A stretch of 26,506 bases of DNA from Chara braunii (GCA_003427395.1 BFEA01000621.1:501190-527695), one strand, 5' to 3'; shown: positions 1 through 9,539, counted from the stretch's first letter. Translations and numbers: made by a program. The notes: a model not told the origin generated them from the letters alone.

Positions 1-1
1 A

Positions 2-125
2 ACCGACGCACCTTTGCTCTATATCCGCATTCAAATCGGAAAGGCAACCTGTAGTGCCTTGATTGATTGCGGAGCGTCTCGCAACTTTATGAGCCAAGCC
101 TTTATGGCCCGCGCCCGCGCGTTCG
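2..125 (+). pseudogene. retropepsin active-site segment, out of frame with the rest of pol
   Basis: Reading frame 2 is open from the window edge and contains [11 protein letters not shown], the aspartic protease active-site block; the catalytic Asp codon is at 65-67. The C-terminal half of the same protease (VTLADG, then [10 protein letters not shown]) is in frame 1 from about 121. The switch falls in the repetitive run gcccgcgcccgcgcg near 107-122. A net change equal to one lost or two gained bases joins the halves. A slippage mutation in this GC run is more likely than programmed frameshifting, which in this group normally falls between gag and pol. If real, it would separate protease from RT, so this copy is probably not autonomous. 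A sequencing error cannot be excluded. Confidence 0.8.
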
Positions 126-3100
126 AAGGAAGACGCAACCTACGCAAGTTACACTCGCGGACGGCCGCACGCAAAAGTCAATTGACCGATGCGTTGACGG
201 CATTCCGGTCTACTTTGCGCCACTTGCGTGCGAGCTGATGTCTTTTGACATCCTCGACACCAAGTTCGACATGATTCTAGGCATGTCTTGGTTGCGTAGC
301 GCTGATCATCCGGTGAACTTCCATGACCGAACCGTTCACATCCGTGATCGGAACGGAGTGTTAGTCCCATGTACGGTCGCGACCCCTCACACTTCGATTG
401 CTTGTCACGTGGTTTCCGTTGCGAGAATTCGCGACGCCATTGCTCGGAATGACGTCGAGGAGATGGGCCTTGTATTCTTACATGCTCTCCCCTCGCCGGA
501 CGGACCAGCCTCGTCACCGCCGGACCCACGCATTTCTCACCTCTTGGACGAGTATAGAGACGTCTTCGAGGCTCCCACCGGAACGGTTCCGGATCGGCCC
601 ATACGTCACGGGATCACTCTCGAGGCTGGCGTCGTCCCTCCGCGTGGATGTATCTACCGCATGAGCGAAGAGAAACTCGAGGTGCTTCGCGCACAGCTCG
701 ATGACCTTCTCGACAAGGGCTGGATTCGCCCTAGTTGCTCGCCATACGGTGCACCTGTTCTCTTCATCCGGAAGAAGAACAAAGATCTACAGTTATGCAT
801 CGACTATCGAAAACTTAACGCACAAACCGTAAAGAACGCCGACCCTCTCCCTCGGATTGATGATCTCCTTGAGCGGTTAGGCGGCGCGACGTACTTCTCN
901 AAGTTGGACTTGAAGTCAGGTTACCACCAGATTGAAATCCAGCCTCAAGACCGGTACAAGACCGCGTTCAAGACGTGGTACGGACATTTTGAGTGGGTTG
1001 TCATGCCCTTTGGCCTCACCAATGCCCCCGCAACTTTTCAAGCAGCAATGACGACTGAGTTTCGCAACTTACTCGATCGCAGCGTCCTTATCTACCTTGA
1101 TGACATCTTGGTTTATAGTAGGACGTTGGACGAGCACATCGTACACCTTCGCGTTGTTCTGAATCATTTGCGACTAGCCAAGTACAAAACGAATCTCGAC
1201 AAGTGCGAATTCGCCAAGCAAGAGCTTGAGTACTTGGGTCATTTTGTCACGCTGAAAGGCATTCGTCCCTTAGCGGACAAGATCCAAGCCATCGTGGATT
1301 GGCTGGAAACCCGTTGCACGACGGATGTACGCTCTTTCATGGGTTTGGCTGGATATTATCAGCGATTCGTCGAGTCATACTCGAAAGTGGCCGCTCCTTT
1401 CTCAAGACTTCAGTCCCCGAAGGTGCCCTTCGAGTTCGACGACGCAGCCCGTGGCGCGTTCACTACGTTCAAGGCAGCGATGCAAGCCGCACCTGCCCTC
1501 CGTATATACGACCCCACCCTACCCACCCAAGTGACTACGGACGCTTCGGGATACGGTATTGGTGCGGTGTTGGAACAGTGTCACGAGGCCGGTTGGCATC
1601 CGGTTGAGTATTTCTCCCAAAAGGTGTCTCTCGTCAACACTCTTGACGACGCTAGGAAGAAAGAGCTACTCGCGTTCATCACCATTCTCAAACGGCGGCG
1701 CCACTTTCTTCTCGGCCGTCGGCGTTTCAAATGGAATACGGACAGCAATCCGTTGACCTTTTATAAAACGCAAGACACGGTCACTAGCACGATCGGTCGA
1801 TGGATGTATTACATCGACCAGTTCGATTTTGACCCGTGCCACATTCCCGGACCCGCAAATCGAGCTGCGGATGCTCTCTCACGACGGCCCGACTTTTGTG
1901 CCATTGTGACCACGGCATTCGACCTCGATGACGATCTGCAGCCGCATTTCGTCAAAGGCTACAAGTCCGATCCGACTTACTCTCAGCTTTACGCAGAGCT
2001 TTCATCGGATCACCCGCCGGCTAGCCACTATCGGATTTCCGACGGGTTCCTTCTCCTTCACACGAGAGGAAAGGACTTGTTAGTTGTGCCCCAAGATCGC
2101 ATCTTACGGACTCGTCTTCTCGGCGAATTCCACGACGCACGACTTTCGGCACACCTTGGCGTGAACCGCACACTAGCACGCCTCTGCCAACGTTTTCACT
2201 GGCCCGACGTCCTTCATGACGTCACGAGGTACATTGACTCATGTGCAGTTTGCCACCGAAACAAGGGTCGATCTCGAGTCCCCTTCGGCGAACTGAAACC
2301 GTTGCCGATTCCTCGGGCACCATGCCTCTCCGTTGCTATGGACGTGACAGACCCGTTTCCCCGCGATCGCCACGGCCATGACGGTATTCTCACGGTCGTT
2401 GACCGTTTGAGCAAGTATGCTCGCTTCCTTCGTAGCAAGTATTATGTTGGAGCGCCTGAGCTCGCACGACTCTTGCACACCGGTTGGATTACCAACCAAG
2501 GTGTTCCGGAAGACATAGTGAGCGACCGAGATACTCGTTTCATGTCAGCCTTTTGGGCTTCCCTCATGGCTGAGTCCGGTATGACAATGAAACCGAGCTC
2601 GGCTCGGCACCCGCAGACGGATGGTCAGACGGAACGAGCGCACCAGACCGCTCAGATGATGTTGCGTACGCTCATCCGTCCCGACCAGAAAGATTGGGTT
2701 GACCGGCTTCCCGACATCGATTTCGCCTATAACACTTCGATGCACCCAGCGATCTGCGTCACACCATTCATGTTACATCATGGTGGAGAGAAAGCACGGA
2801 TCTTCGCTGATCTCCTTTTGCCACAGGCTGCCGACAAAGACGTCCCTTGCTCTCCCGCTTTCGTCCGGAAGTACCGGGACTTGCTGATCAAAGCCCGCAC
2901 AAATATGCAAAAGGCTCAGATCCGCATGCAGCAGCAAGCTAACNGACGTNGANTTCCATGTCCTTTCCGNGAGGGAGACCTTGTTTGGGTCCTCTCCGAG
3001 GAATTTGCNCTCGAGCAGGACGTTTCGCGCAAACTCCTTCCGAAATGGTTCGGACCATGGGAAGTCACTTCTGCCGTTGGAGACGATCCCNCAGGTNCTT

Positions 3101-3471
3101 CCTTCGTGATCAACATTCCACCGCACCTGACAGTGCATCGGGTCTTCCACGCATCGAAGCTGGCCATCTACACGCCACCTTCAAATGACGAGTTTCCCGG
3201 ACGTCGATCACATGATCCGCCCTCCATGGACGGACATCAGGAAGTGGACCGAGTCACGACGCACCGCAAGTATGGCAACAAGCCAAGGCAATACAAAGTC
3301 GCATTCAAACAATGTGCGCCTGATGACACTCGGTGGATCTCCAGTATAGATTTGCAGACTTCTGCACCCCTTATCTTCGCCGACTATGAGAAGCGACGCC
3401 TTGCTAAGGACGCAGCTCGTCCCGCCCGACCCACCCCTGTATCGGACAGACAACTTCGCCCTCGCAGGTAG
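67..3471 (+). CDS. pol: Ty3/gypsy chromovirus pol polyprotein, 5'-truncated by window start
   Basis: This frame encodes the replication and integration enzymes of an LTR retrotransposon. Reverse transcriptase is shown by the polymerase box YLDD (residues 343-346) and the upstream [13 protein letters not shown] block. RNase H has acidic residues at D492 (TDASG), E533, D559 and D602 (AADALSR). Integrase has an HHCC zinc finger (H689, H696, C726, C729) and a DD35E core (D759, D820, E856, with [10 protein letters not shown]). A GPW module (FHASKL) and a chromodomain-like tail (about 1059-1112) follow. That domain order is known for Ty3/gypsy chromoviruses. The frame is open for over 1,100 codons and ends at TAG 3469-3471. 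The listed start is only the first Met; the true protein begins upstream in another frame. Gag and the 5' LTR lie outside the window. Eight ambiguous bases (900, 2944-3097) leave some residues undefined. The clade within chromoviruses is not resolved. Confidence 0.95.
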   Translation: MRSVSQLYEPSLYGPRPRVRRKTQPTQVTLADGRTQKSIDRCVDGIPVYFAPLACELMSFDILDTKFDMILGMSWLRSADHPVNFHDRTVHIRDRNGVLVPCTVATPHTSIACHVVSVARIRDAIARNDVEEMGLVFLHALPSPDGPASSPPDPRISHLLDEYRDVFEAPTGTVPDRPIRHGITLEAGVVPPRGCIYRMSEEKLEVLRAQLDDLLDKGWIRPSCSPYGAPVLFIRKKNKDLQLCIDYRKLNAQTVKNADPLPRIDDLLERLGGATYFXKLDLKSGYHQIEIQPQDRYKTAFKTWYGHFEWVVMPFGLTNAPATFQAAMTTEFRNLLDRSVLIYLDDILVYSRTLDEHIVHLRVVLNHLRLAKYKTNLDKCEFAKQELEYLGHFVTLKGIRPLADKIQAIVDWLETRCTTDVRSFMGLAGYYQRFVESYSKVAAPFSRLQSPKVPFEFDDAARGAFTTFKAAMQAAPALRIYDPTLPTQVTTDASGYGIGAVLEQCHEAGWHPVEYFSQKVSLVNTLDDARKKELLAFITILKRRRHFLLGRRRFKWNTDSNPLTFYKTQDTVTSTIGRWMYYIDQFDFDPCHIPGPANRAADALSRRPDFCAIVTTAFDLDDDLQPHFVKGYKSDPTYSQLYAELSSDHPPASHYRISDGFLLLHTRGKDLLVVPQDRILRTRLLGEFHDARLSAHLGVNRTLARLCQRFHWPDVLHDVTRYIDSCAVCHRNKGRSRVPFGELKPLPIPRAPCLSVAMDVTDPFPRDRHGHDGILTVVDRLSKYARFLRSKYYVGAPELARLLHTGWITNQGVPEDIVSDRDTRFMSAFWASLMAESGMTMKPSSARHPQTDGQTERAHQTAQMMLRTLIRPDQKDWVDRLPDIDFAYNTSMHPAICVTPFMLHHGGEKARIFADLLLPQAADKDVPCSPAFVRKYRDLLIKARTNMQKAQIRMQQQANXRXXPCPFXEGDLVWVLSEEFXLEQDVSRKLLPKWFGPWEVTSAVGDDPXGXSFVINIPPHLTVHRVFHASKLAIYTPPSNDEFPGRRSHDPPSMDGHQEVDRVTTHRKYGNKPRQYKVAFKQCAPDDTRWISSIDLQTSAPLIFADYEKRRLAKDAARPARPTPVSDRQLRPRR
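3241..3402 (+). other. divergent chromodomain at the pol C-terminus
   Basis: The stretch begins EVDRV, contains HRKYG, YKVAFK and DDTRW, and ends with DYEKRR. This follows the chromodomain pattern (EVExIL, YLVKWKG, NTWEP, final helix) and occupies the expected place after the GPW module of integrase. Known chromodomains bind histone marks or chromatin proteins and steer integration. Compared with the canonical fold, the aromatic before EV is absent, the first W of the KWK strand is F, and the following Y is C, while the later W is kept. That resembles the reduced aromatic cage of plant 'group II' chromodomains; this placement is inference. Confidence 0.7.
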
Positions 3472-3482
3472 CTCGGTCTTTT

Positions 3483-3493
3483 AAGAGGGGGAG
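3483..3493 (+). promoter_or_regulatory. polypurine tract (plus-strand primer)
   Basis: AAGAGGGGGAG is an uninterrupted purine run 12 bases after the pol stop codon, directly followed by TGTGTTACATC. A PPT abutting the TG of the 3' LTR is the standard arrangement in LTR retrotransposons, where it primes plus-strand DNA synthesis. Confidence 0.85.
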
Positions 3494-3516
3494 TGTGTTA
3501 CATCTTCGACGCCACA

Positions 3517-3870
3517 CGGGTCCTACCGGACCCGACTTAGGGCTAGAGGGACACATCAGGGCCTAAAGGCCCGAGCTTGGGGGAACAGGCGGAAAGGCCA
3601 CGACTTAGACCCGACTACGGACCAGGCCCAAATGACATTTCGTCTTTGGGCCTGACGGCGCCGTTTGAGGCTGCCGCTCTCCGGTTGGACCTGAATCGTC
3701 GATCTGGACTGTTCAGCCCCAACCAAGGCCTCGCAGCAGTGAGGCCGGTCCTCTTCGAACCAGTACTTAGTACTGGTCCGGCCTCACTTCGAGGCATCGA
3801 ACCACCGACACTCTACCGGTGCGTTATGGTCAGCGCCAGAGCGTTGTTTTGATGCGCTAAGTTTAGCGCA
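3517..3870. other. series of five hairpins in the LTR
   Basis: Inverted repeats read directly: CGGGTCC/GGACCCG at 3517-3534; GGGCCT/AGGCCC at 3559-3572; CAGGCCCAAA plus GAC/GTC, one bulged T, at 3623-3654 (13 pairs); TGAGGCCGG then ACCAGTACT with their complements at 3740-3786 (18 pairs, a 10-base one-sided bulge at 3749-3758); TGCGCTAA/TTAGCGCA at 3853-3870. The 13- and 18-pair stems are far beyond chance. Role unknown; RNA packaging, dimerisation or transcription termination are possible for an LTR transcript. Confidence 0.8.
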
Positions 3871-4000
3871 GGAGCGAGCAAGGAGCAGCAGCGGCAGCGC
3901 AGCGGCAAGCGGAGCAGCAGCAGGGCGACTGAGCCAGCACGGCGGCCATTGCCGCCTGAGGTACCTGGGAGCGGAGGACCTCTACTCCCTCCCTCGTCAG

Positions 4001-4100
4001 CTCTCTCTCTCTCTCTCTCCCTTCTCCTCCTCCTCCTTCTTCTTCTTCTTCTTCTTCTTTTTCTTCTTCTTCTTCTTCTTCTTCTTCTTCTTCTTCTCCT
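4001..4100 (+). repeat. (CT)n then (CTT)n polypyrimidine microsatellite
   Basis: A (CT)9-10 run is followed by CTC-rich bases and a long (CTT)n tract, all on one strand. Homopurine-homopyrimidine tracts of this length can form triplex DNA. It lies within the putative LTR. Confidence 0.95.
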
Positions 4101-4602
4101 TCCGACTAGAGACTTATACTAGTTGGACAGAGATCAGAGTTGGACTTCGGTGATATGAGACTGTGGTACTTACCGGATTGGAGACTTGGAGATCGTTGGG
4201 GTTGATAGTTGGCGACATCACAGTTCGGACACCGGTGACATTTGGACTCTGTATCCCCGACATTGGTGACCTATGGTCCTCGACATCTTGATCTTGTTGG
4301 ATGACATTTTGGACTACCATATCAGTGACCTATCAGATTCTACCTCGGTGACTTTCGGTGTTGTCTACCTCCCCACCTCCTTCGTCTGTCCTCCCACCTT
4401 TCATCTGTGAATGCATGTACGGGATCTGGGCATCGTCTATGAACGGCCTAGACCCCACCATCTTACGATTGTATGTGTGTGGAGTGATGCTATGTGAGTC
4501 AGTCTCTGTGAGTCAGTCCGTTTATCAGACTTCCGCTGCATATATGGTCATCCTACATTGGTTGATCTTTGGTTCTGCCCATACTCATTGAAGTATGCAA
4601 CA

Positions 4603-6660
4603 CCTTCAGTCTTAATTTGTTTCTTTTCATGTGTCTCAATTGTGTCGAATATTTTTGGTCGCTAGATCTTTATTGCATAATTGTTACTTACCGTACCCGT
4701 TTACTCTCATACTTGAGGCACCTCTTTGTAGTCTCTAGAGGATGCCAAGGCTCGTTTTTCCTTGACCATGGCATCCCATTGCAGTCCGTTAATTATCTGT
4801 GTGCAACAATGACCATTTTCTAGTCTCATTGCCTCTAAACTTGCCTCAAACTGAAACAAAATGGAGCGATAAATTTTGAAGTGCACCCGGACTTAATATT
4901 GGCTCCAGATGTACTTGAAACAAATGTTTGTTTTACTTTTTGTGATCCGTTGCATCACTGCCTACTTCCCTATGAATTTTTCTTGATTTTCTGGAACAAA
5001 AAATAAAGAAAAACCAAAACATTTTATAACCGTTTAATCCTAGTGTGAATTCGGTCACAAACTGTACCTAGAATATGTGTTTTCTTTTACCACAGGTATC
5101 CATTTTTTTTCGTTTGTGAGCTGGCGGTTTCTAGGAGCTTTAGTTTTGGGTTCATTGCATCTGAAGCCCCCTTTTCCCCAACCTTTGTGGCCGATTCATC
5201 CCCGGGTGAATTTGGTCACAAGATCTACCTAAAACATGTGTTTTCCTTGACCTCTAAATGTTTGTTTTTGGTTGATTTTGTCCCAACTGCATCTAGACTT
5301 GATGCAGGTTTGTTCAAGGCACTTAGACATCCTTTGTGAAGGGGCAAGTGAACCATGATATGGCGGCTTGTCTTTTTTTTCCTCTCACACTTTCCTGCCT
5401 CTCTCATTCTCCCTCTAGGTTTTTTTCTCATTACCTTTGCTGACCGTTTTATTCTAGATCACACTAGGACCTCATTTTTAAGATCTAGTGTATCTAGGCG
5501 CTCCAAAATTAAATCCCTTGTGATCCGTTGCATCTCCCTTGGGTCCCTTCTCAATTTCAAGCCCTAGAAGTTCCAAAATTGAGACTCATTATCGTATTTT
5601 TTACCCCCTTTAACTACCATTTCGTCAAAATGAACATTTTTTTGTTTTTTTAACGAAATTGAAATTGAGTTTTTTCAACTCTTTTGCCCGAAAACTCGTC
5701 TAAATTTTGCTGCACCTGAGGGGCCAGCGTTTTTAAAACGCTGGACCCCTACCCCTTGGATGGATCATGACTAAGCTTGAGATGAGATACATCCAGGGGA
5801 GATTCAATGTATTGTGGACACTGTCATTCTGATCATTCTAGGTTTGGAACGACGTCGTTTTGTTTCTGTTTACCCATTCTTTTCTGGGTTCTTGTGATTG
5901 CACGAAATACTGTCTTTGTTGGTTCTTTCTCAAAATTCTCTCAAACTATCTCTTTCTTCGTTCATTGTTTTTTTTCCTTAGTCCAATCCACGTTTTTGTG
6001 GTCTGGCGGCGCTTTCTTCCTTCGTCTCTGCATCCTATTGACCTCGGGTGTCATCTTGGGTTTCTGATCCCGACATTCTAAGTTCCGTTTTGGGACTCTG
6101 AGCATCAGTGGTCTCGCCTTAGTCATTTGTTTGCCCTTTTCATTGTCCCTTGTCTCCTTCTTCTCGATTCCTCTATCGTGCACGTCCTTGTCATATGACC
6201 TGTCTCACGACCGGGACTCAATCCGAGAACCAAAGGTTCCAACACCGTACAACTTGAGTTACAGGGCAGTGCGACCAAACCCTAGCATCGACCAATGTTG
6301 TTCTAGTANTGTTCGTTCGCAAACCGTTGGGACCAAAGACATCATCAGATACCAGATAAGCCACCAATCATCACCATGGTTGTAGTTCCGATCCTCCAAC
6401 TCCTTCAGACGCTAGTTGCAGTCATCCAACAAAATCCTCTCAACCCTATTGGGCCAAGACTTGCTGCTATGGAGCCACCATCTCCACCACGGTTGTGCCA
6501 TATTTCTGCCGTACAGGCCGACCCTTCACCACAAGGCCCATTATCCTATGTGTCCGATTTTCGATTCAATGCGGGTTCCACGTTGAATTATTCCACGTGC
6601 GTTGAATTCACGTCGAATCCCGTTTAAATGCTCGTGAGACACGAATAAACGGGGTCCACA
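4603..6660. other. non-coding stretch with faint long-period repeats
   Basis: No gene is recognisable; the short open frames are T-rich and unconvincing. A diverged duplicate is visible at about 5042-5091 and 5202-5252 (shared words TCACAA, TACCTA, ATGTGTTTTC). The phrase GTGATCCGTTGCATC occurs at about 4941 and 5520, with weaker echoes near 5150 and 5280. This suggests old tandem duplication of a unit of roughly 150-250 bases. One ambiguous base is at 6309. Confidence 0.5.
5719..5750. repeat. 32-base near-perfect palindrome
   Basis: AGGGG plus CCAGCGTTTT pairs with AAAACGCTGG plus CCCCT around a central T (5734), with a single unpaired A at 5745: 15 pairs. It is followed by CCCTTGG-rich sequence and sits in otherwise AT-rich DNA, so it may be the end or core of a small foldback element. 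Confidence 0.8.
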
Positions 6661-7027
6661 ATTATTTTTTTCCCTGGCCTAAACATAATATAAAAAAGCA
6701 AAAAAATATATGGGGTTGTAGGCCTTTTCGAGGACTACAACCCCATATTTTTATTTTTATGTTTTGATGTTTGAGCATATTTAAAAAAAATCAAAAACAT
6801 AAACACACTAAAAAAAACAAAAACAAAAAGTGAAACGAGTGTTTTTTTTTTTGGGTTTCACAAAGATTTTTTAAGGGCTAAAAAAAAGAGAGGAACAAAT
6901 AAAAAATATAGGGTTGTAGATCTTTCAAAGGTGTAAAAAAATATTTTTTAATTTTTATTTTTAACTTCGTGTATTTTAAAAAACAATAAAAACCATAAAA
7001 AACAACTAAAAAAAAGAAAAAAAAGAC
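6661..7027. other. AT-rich non-coding DNA with A/T tracts
   Basis: Apart from the foldback and its half copy near 6908-6919, this is A- and T-tract-rich sequence with no coding or RNA gene signal. Confidence 0.6.
6701..6752. repeat. foldback element, TATGGGGTTGTAG arms
   Basis: Arms TATGGGGTTGTAG (6709-6721) and CTACAACCCCATA (6735-6747) pair perfectly. They extend by A/T pairs on the outside with one mismatch, and CCT/AGG continues the stem inside. Flanks (taaacataat on the left, tatgttttg on the right) are also loosely complementary. A related half, ATAGGGTTGTAG, recurs at about 6908-6919. Confidence 0.8.
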
Positions 7028-7207
7028 ACGCAGACACACACAGACACACAGTCAGACAGACAGACAACACACACAAACGCATAAACACACACACATAGAC
7101 ACACAACACACACACATAGACACACAACACACACAAACACACATAAAGACACACACACACACACACACACACACCACACACAAACACACAAACACACAAA
7201 AAAACAC
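7028..7207. repeat. imperfect (CA)n microsatellite
   Basis: About 180 bases of ACAC interrupted by CAGAC, CATAGAC and CAAACAC. The open frames across it (Cys-Val on one strand) are repeat artefacts. Confidence 0.95.
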
Positions 7208-7210
7208 ACA

Positions 7211-7312
7211 ACTGGGGGCGGTTGGGGTTGGGGGATGGGGGATGTCGGATGTGGGGGCAGATTTTGGGGGGTGGGGGCACTGGGGGTTGGGGGATGTGGG
7301 GGCAGATTTCTC
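7211..7312 (+). repeat. G-rich tandem repeat with G-quadruplex potential
   Basis: Many runs of four to six G are separated by short loops. The unit GATGTGGGGGCAGATTT is seen twice (about 7242-7265 in variant form and 7290-7308). The number and spacing of G runs satisfy the usual four-run quadruplex rule several times over. It follows directly on the (CA)n tract. Confidence 0.9.
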
Positions 7313-7330
7313 AGGGTTTGGCTACAGTAC

Positions 7331-7654
7331 TCACCAAATGTGCATGACGGGGTCTACACATGCATGGCTTAGCTCTAGGGTAGGATAGGGATATAAGTCG
7401 CTCCAGCTAGTTTGAGTTCCGCCTAGCCTTGGGTAAGCTAGGGGAAGATGGTAGGATGTGTCCGCGGACGCTGACTTGCCTTGCTTAGGTAATCCTGCTG
7501 GGTAGAATCTCTGAATTGGGCCTGCAGAAGATTGCATGAGCCTGGCGTCCGAAGTTCCCGTACGATAAAGTTCGTCCACTTCCGCTTCCATTAGGGTTGG
7601 GAGGTTGGCCCAGCTCTGGTGCTTGTCACTACTGTGTGGTCCAAGTTGCCCTCA
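7331..7654 (-). CDS. possible coding fragment, unrecognised
   Basis: The minus strand is open for over 100 codons, ending at a stop at 7331-7333. A Met lies at 7589-7591 and the frame continues upstream to a stop near 7655. The predicted residues are mixed and not low-complexity (for example MEAEVDELYRTGTSDARLMQ), unlike neighbouring open frames, which are plainly repeat-driven. I recognise no domain, and there is no clear splice or start context. It could be an exon, a scrap of a mobile-element gene, or chance. Confidence 0.25.
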
Positions 7655-7847
7655 ATAGTGGTAGGGTGATGGTCCTGGGTGCTGGTCACACTGAGGTAGG
7701 ATAGTAGGGACATGGGGTGCGTGGGGAGTATTAACGTGGGGATGATTGGGGTAGGTGGCCTGTCCTGTCAGGACAACCATTGGTTGTTGCTACCAGCAAT
7801 CACTGCGGGTGTGGTCCTTGGCCTCTACAACACCCTGGGCTTTCAGG

Positions 7848-7869
7848 AAAAAAAAAAAAAAAAAAAAAA
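7848..7869 (+). repeat. poly(A) tract of 22 bases
   Basis: An uninterrupted A run directly precedes a short sequence that recurs at 12.9 and 13.07 kb (see next entry). This is consistent with a retroposed tail or a microsatellite-linked insertion. Confidence 0.9.
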
Positions 7870-7870
7870 C

Positions 7871-7930
7871 GGATCTTCTGCTAGAACGTGGAATAATACA
7901 CCGCCATATGTTTTGTCTTTTGTGCATGTG
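7871..7930 (+). repeat. copy 1 of the 'ACACTGCCA' dispersed cassette
   Basis: The segment reads approximately GGATCTTCTGCTAGAACGTG then GAATAATACACCGCCATATG. The same order of words occurs at 12891-12945 and 13069-13125. It is preceded by the poly(A) tract. Confidence 0.7.
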
Positions 7931-7943
7931 GTGAGTAGAGGCC
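7924..7943 (+). repeat. 20-bp direct repeat, copy 1
   Basis: GCATGTGGTGAGTAGAGGCC is identical to 8322-8341. Here it runs into AGGCC-gac-GGCCT, a small hairpin. Confidence 0.9.
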
Positions 7944-7989
7944 GACGGCCTGTGTGCTTTCAAATAAGGCTTGGAACCTTCCCGAATTT

Positions 7990-8300
7990 CCATTGGTTTG
8001 CTGCTGCTTAGGCCTTTGAGTTATGACTTTTCGATTTTGGCATATGATTTTGACTGTGGACTGTGACTCTTTGCCACTAGGACACGAATCTGACCTGTGG
8101 AACTGCCGTTTACTCGTGGGATGTGACTCTTCAATATGACTTTTCATTATGAAACGTGATTTTTGACCCTAAGATGTGACTGTTTGTTGGGTGCCTGTTG
8201 GACTGGACTGCTAAGGTACCCGACTATGACCTTTCTGAAATTGACTAACTCAGACCTTTCTTGGACAGGGCCTCTGACCCTGAGACCCGAATTTGGGGTC
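7990..8300 (+). repeat. degenerate GTGACT / TGATTTTGAC repeat tract
   Basis: Words of the type GTGACTSTT, TATGACTTTT and GTGATTTTTGAC recur irregularly every 15-30 bases from about 8020 to 8180, with weaker echoes to about 8260. No gene is visible. Confidence 0.5.
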
Positions 8301-8321
8301 TGAATCGTGGAAGGACTTTCA

Positions 8322-8341
8322 GCATGTGGTGAGTAGAGGCC
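8322..8341 (+). repeat. 20-bp direct repeat, copy 2
   Basis: Identical to 7924-7943. Here it runs into GGCCC-tta-GGGCC, a hairpin at the same place as in copy 1 but with changed, still complementary arms. Confidence 0.9.
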
Positions 8342-8365
8342 CTTAGGGCCACTGCACATATTCCT

Positions 8366-8468
8366 AAGAAAAGAAAACCGAGAAAACAACAAAAGAAAAA
8401 TGAGAAAACAAAAGAAAAACGAGAAAACAAAAGACAAACGAGAAACAAAAGAAAAACGAGAAAACAAA
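8366..8468 (+). repeat. A-rich tandem repeat, unit about 18 bp
   Basis: The unit AAAACAAAAGAAAAACGAG and close variants repeat about six times. The matching open frame on the minus strand (Phe/Ser/Leu-rich) is a repeat artefact. Confidence 0.9.
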
Positions 8469-8469
8469 G

Positions 8470-8540
8470 AATTAGTGACCCATAACTGTTATGCAGAGAG
8501 TGCAACAGACCTGGATTTGATTCTTGACTATATATTCTCG
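8470..8540 (+). repeat. SINE-like fragment, copy 1
   Basis: ACAGACCTGGATTTGATTC and the following TTGACTAT resemble a Pol III B-box region, and they match the second copy near 12284-12314 (ACAGACCTG, TTTGA, ACTAT in the same order). Upstream, TTAGTGACCC weakly echoes TTAGTTAGTACACCC of that copy. This is inferred to be a decayed tRNA-derived element. Confidence 0.35.
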
Positions 8541-8713
8541 GCCCACACATGCAGTCTATAAGTCTAATGTCCATCTCTGCTCCACGAGGAGTCCTTGCTA
8601 ATCTGTAGGGGCCCTTCGGAAACGAGATTGGACAAATAGATTGGAGCATTTGTAAAAAAAATAAAAATAAAATAAAGGACATGCACTCACATGCAAACAC
8701 ATGTGCTCACAGT

Positions 8714-8737
8714 GTTGGGGGATGGGGTGACCCCAAC
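8714..8737. repeat. hairpin GTTGGGG / CCCCAAC
   Basis: Seven perfect pairs (8714-8720 with 8731-8737) surround a 10-base G-rich loop that can itself pair (GGGG with CCCC). Confidence 0.7.
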
Positions 8738-8869
8738 TTTTTTCCCTCTTGCAATTTGATTTTCGGGAGGGAGGGGCATTTTTTGCCACCCCACCTTGTT
8801 AATAGGGGTCAATTTTTTTATTTTTTTTTTTTCTGTTTTTAGTGTTTGCGTGAGTAGGGCCACGTGTTC

Positions 8870-9008
8870 GAGGCCTGGCCCGCCTATCCCGTTTTTTCGA
8901 ATTCAACGGGAGACCCCCGTTTTTCCGTTAAATGGGATTCAACGGGGCCCTGGGGCAATTCAACGGGGATCAACGGAATTTAACGGTCCCCGTTGCCCGT
9001 TGTTCGGA
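8870..9008 (+). repeat. TTCAACGG word cluster, plus orientation
   Basis: TTCAACGG occurs at 8902, 8938 and 8959, with variants ATCAACGG (8969) and TTTAACGG (8979). The cluster ends CCCGTTGCCCGTTG. The same features, including CCCGTTTTT followed by TCGA-TTC and the CGTTGCCCGTTG end, reappear on the minus strand at 16336-16610, so this is a dispersed repeat. It is non-coding. Confidence 0.8.
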
Positions 9009-9430
9009 CACAGGCATTATCACCAACCTTATCAGCCAACACAACCCACTGTTGCCAGCACCAAGCTTTTGAATAAAAAATTTTAATACGAAAATTAGAA
9101 AATCCAAGAGAATCAAGTGCACATCCCATAGGAAACTTATCCTCGAAAGGCAGACCACACCTATTATCCCCATAAGAAGAGGGAAGGGGAGACAACCACC
9201 CTCTTTCCCTACGGAAATTCCAGCGCTTGTTCAAGTTTTTGCTGCATGTAAAAAGCTCACAAAATATCCCACCGGATTACTCCCTTCCCCAAAAAATGAC
9301 CTGAGCCCGTCCTTTCACTGCGTCCGTCGGAAGACACCCCCTCACCTCATCAGCCCCAGATGAGAACAACCCCCGTAAACATCACTCTTGCTCCCTCGGT
9401 TGCATATAGTACCCCCTAGAACTACGTTGC
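9009..9430. other. no recognisable feature
   Basis: Unique-looking sequence between two word clusters. Short open frames exist on both strands, but none has a recognisable domain. Confidence 0.4.
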
Positions 9431-9434
9431 ATAG

Positions 9435-9539
9435 AGTATACGTACAGGGGCTTCCCGTACGAAACGTACAGGTTATTTTTGTACGGGATTTGATATGGGA
9501 TCTGTACGGGGACCTGCACGTCTTGTACGCCCTCGTACG

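Larger units (their letters stand above)
3494..4602 (+). mobile_element. probable 3' LTR of the chromovirus (right end uncertain)
   Basis: The left boundary is set by the PPT; the LTR opens TGTGTTACATC (or TGTTACATC from 3496). A matching right end must finish in CA. The best candidate I can see is GTATGCAACA at 4593-4602, whose reverse complement TGTTGCATAC resembles the left end TGTTACATC. TGTGCAACA at 4800-4808 is a second option. No 5' LTR is in the window, so neither LTR length nor target duplication can be checked. Inside are a hairpin-rich segment (3517-3870), a pyrimidine microsatellite, and a stretch from 4140 to 4360 with several variants of GGTGAC (near 4149, 4233, 4265, 4325 and 4348). 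No coding region is evident. Confidence 0.55.

Noticed and set aside
107-125. Programmed ribosomal frameshift in pol
   Set aside because: The switch is inside the protease fold, not at a domain border, and no clear slippery heptamer with a following stem is seen; mutation is simpler.
6948-7280. Cys-Val-rich open frames over the (CA)n tract
   Set aside because: Pure dinucleotide-repeat translation.
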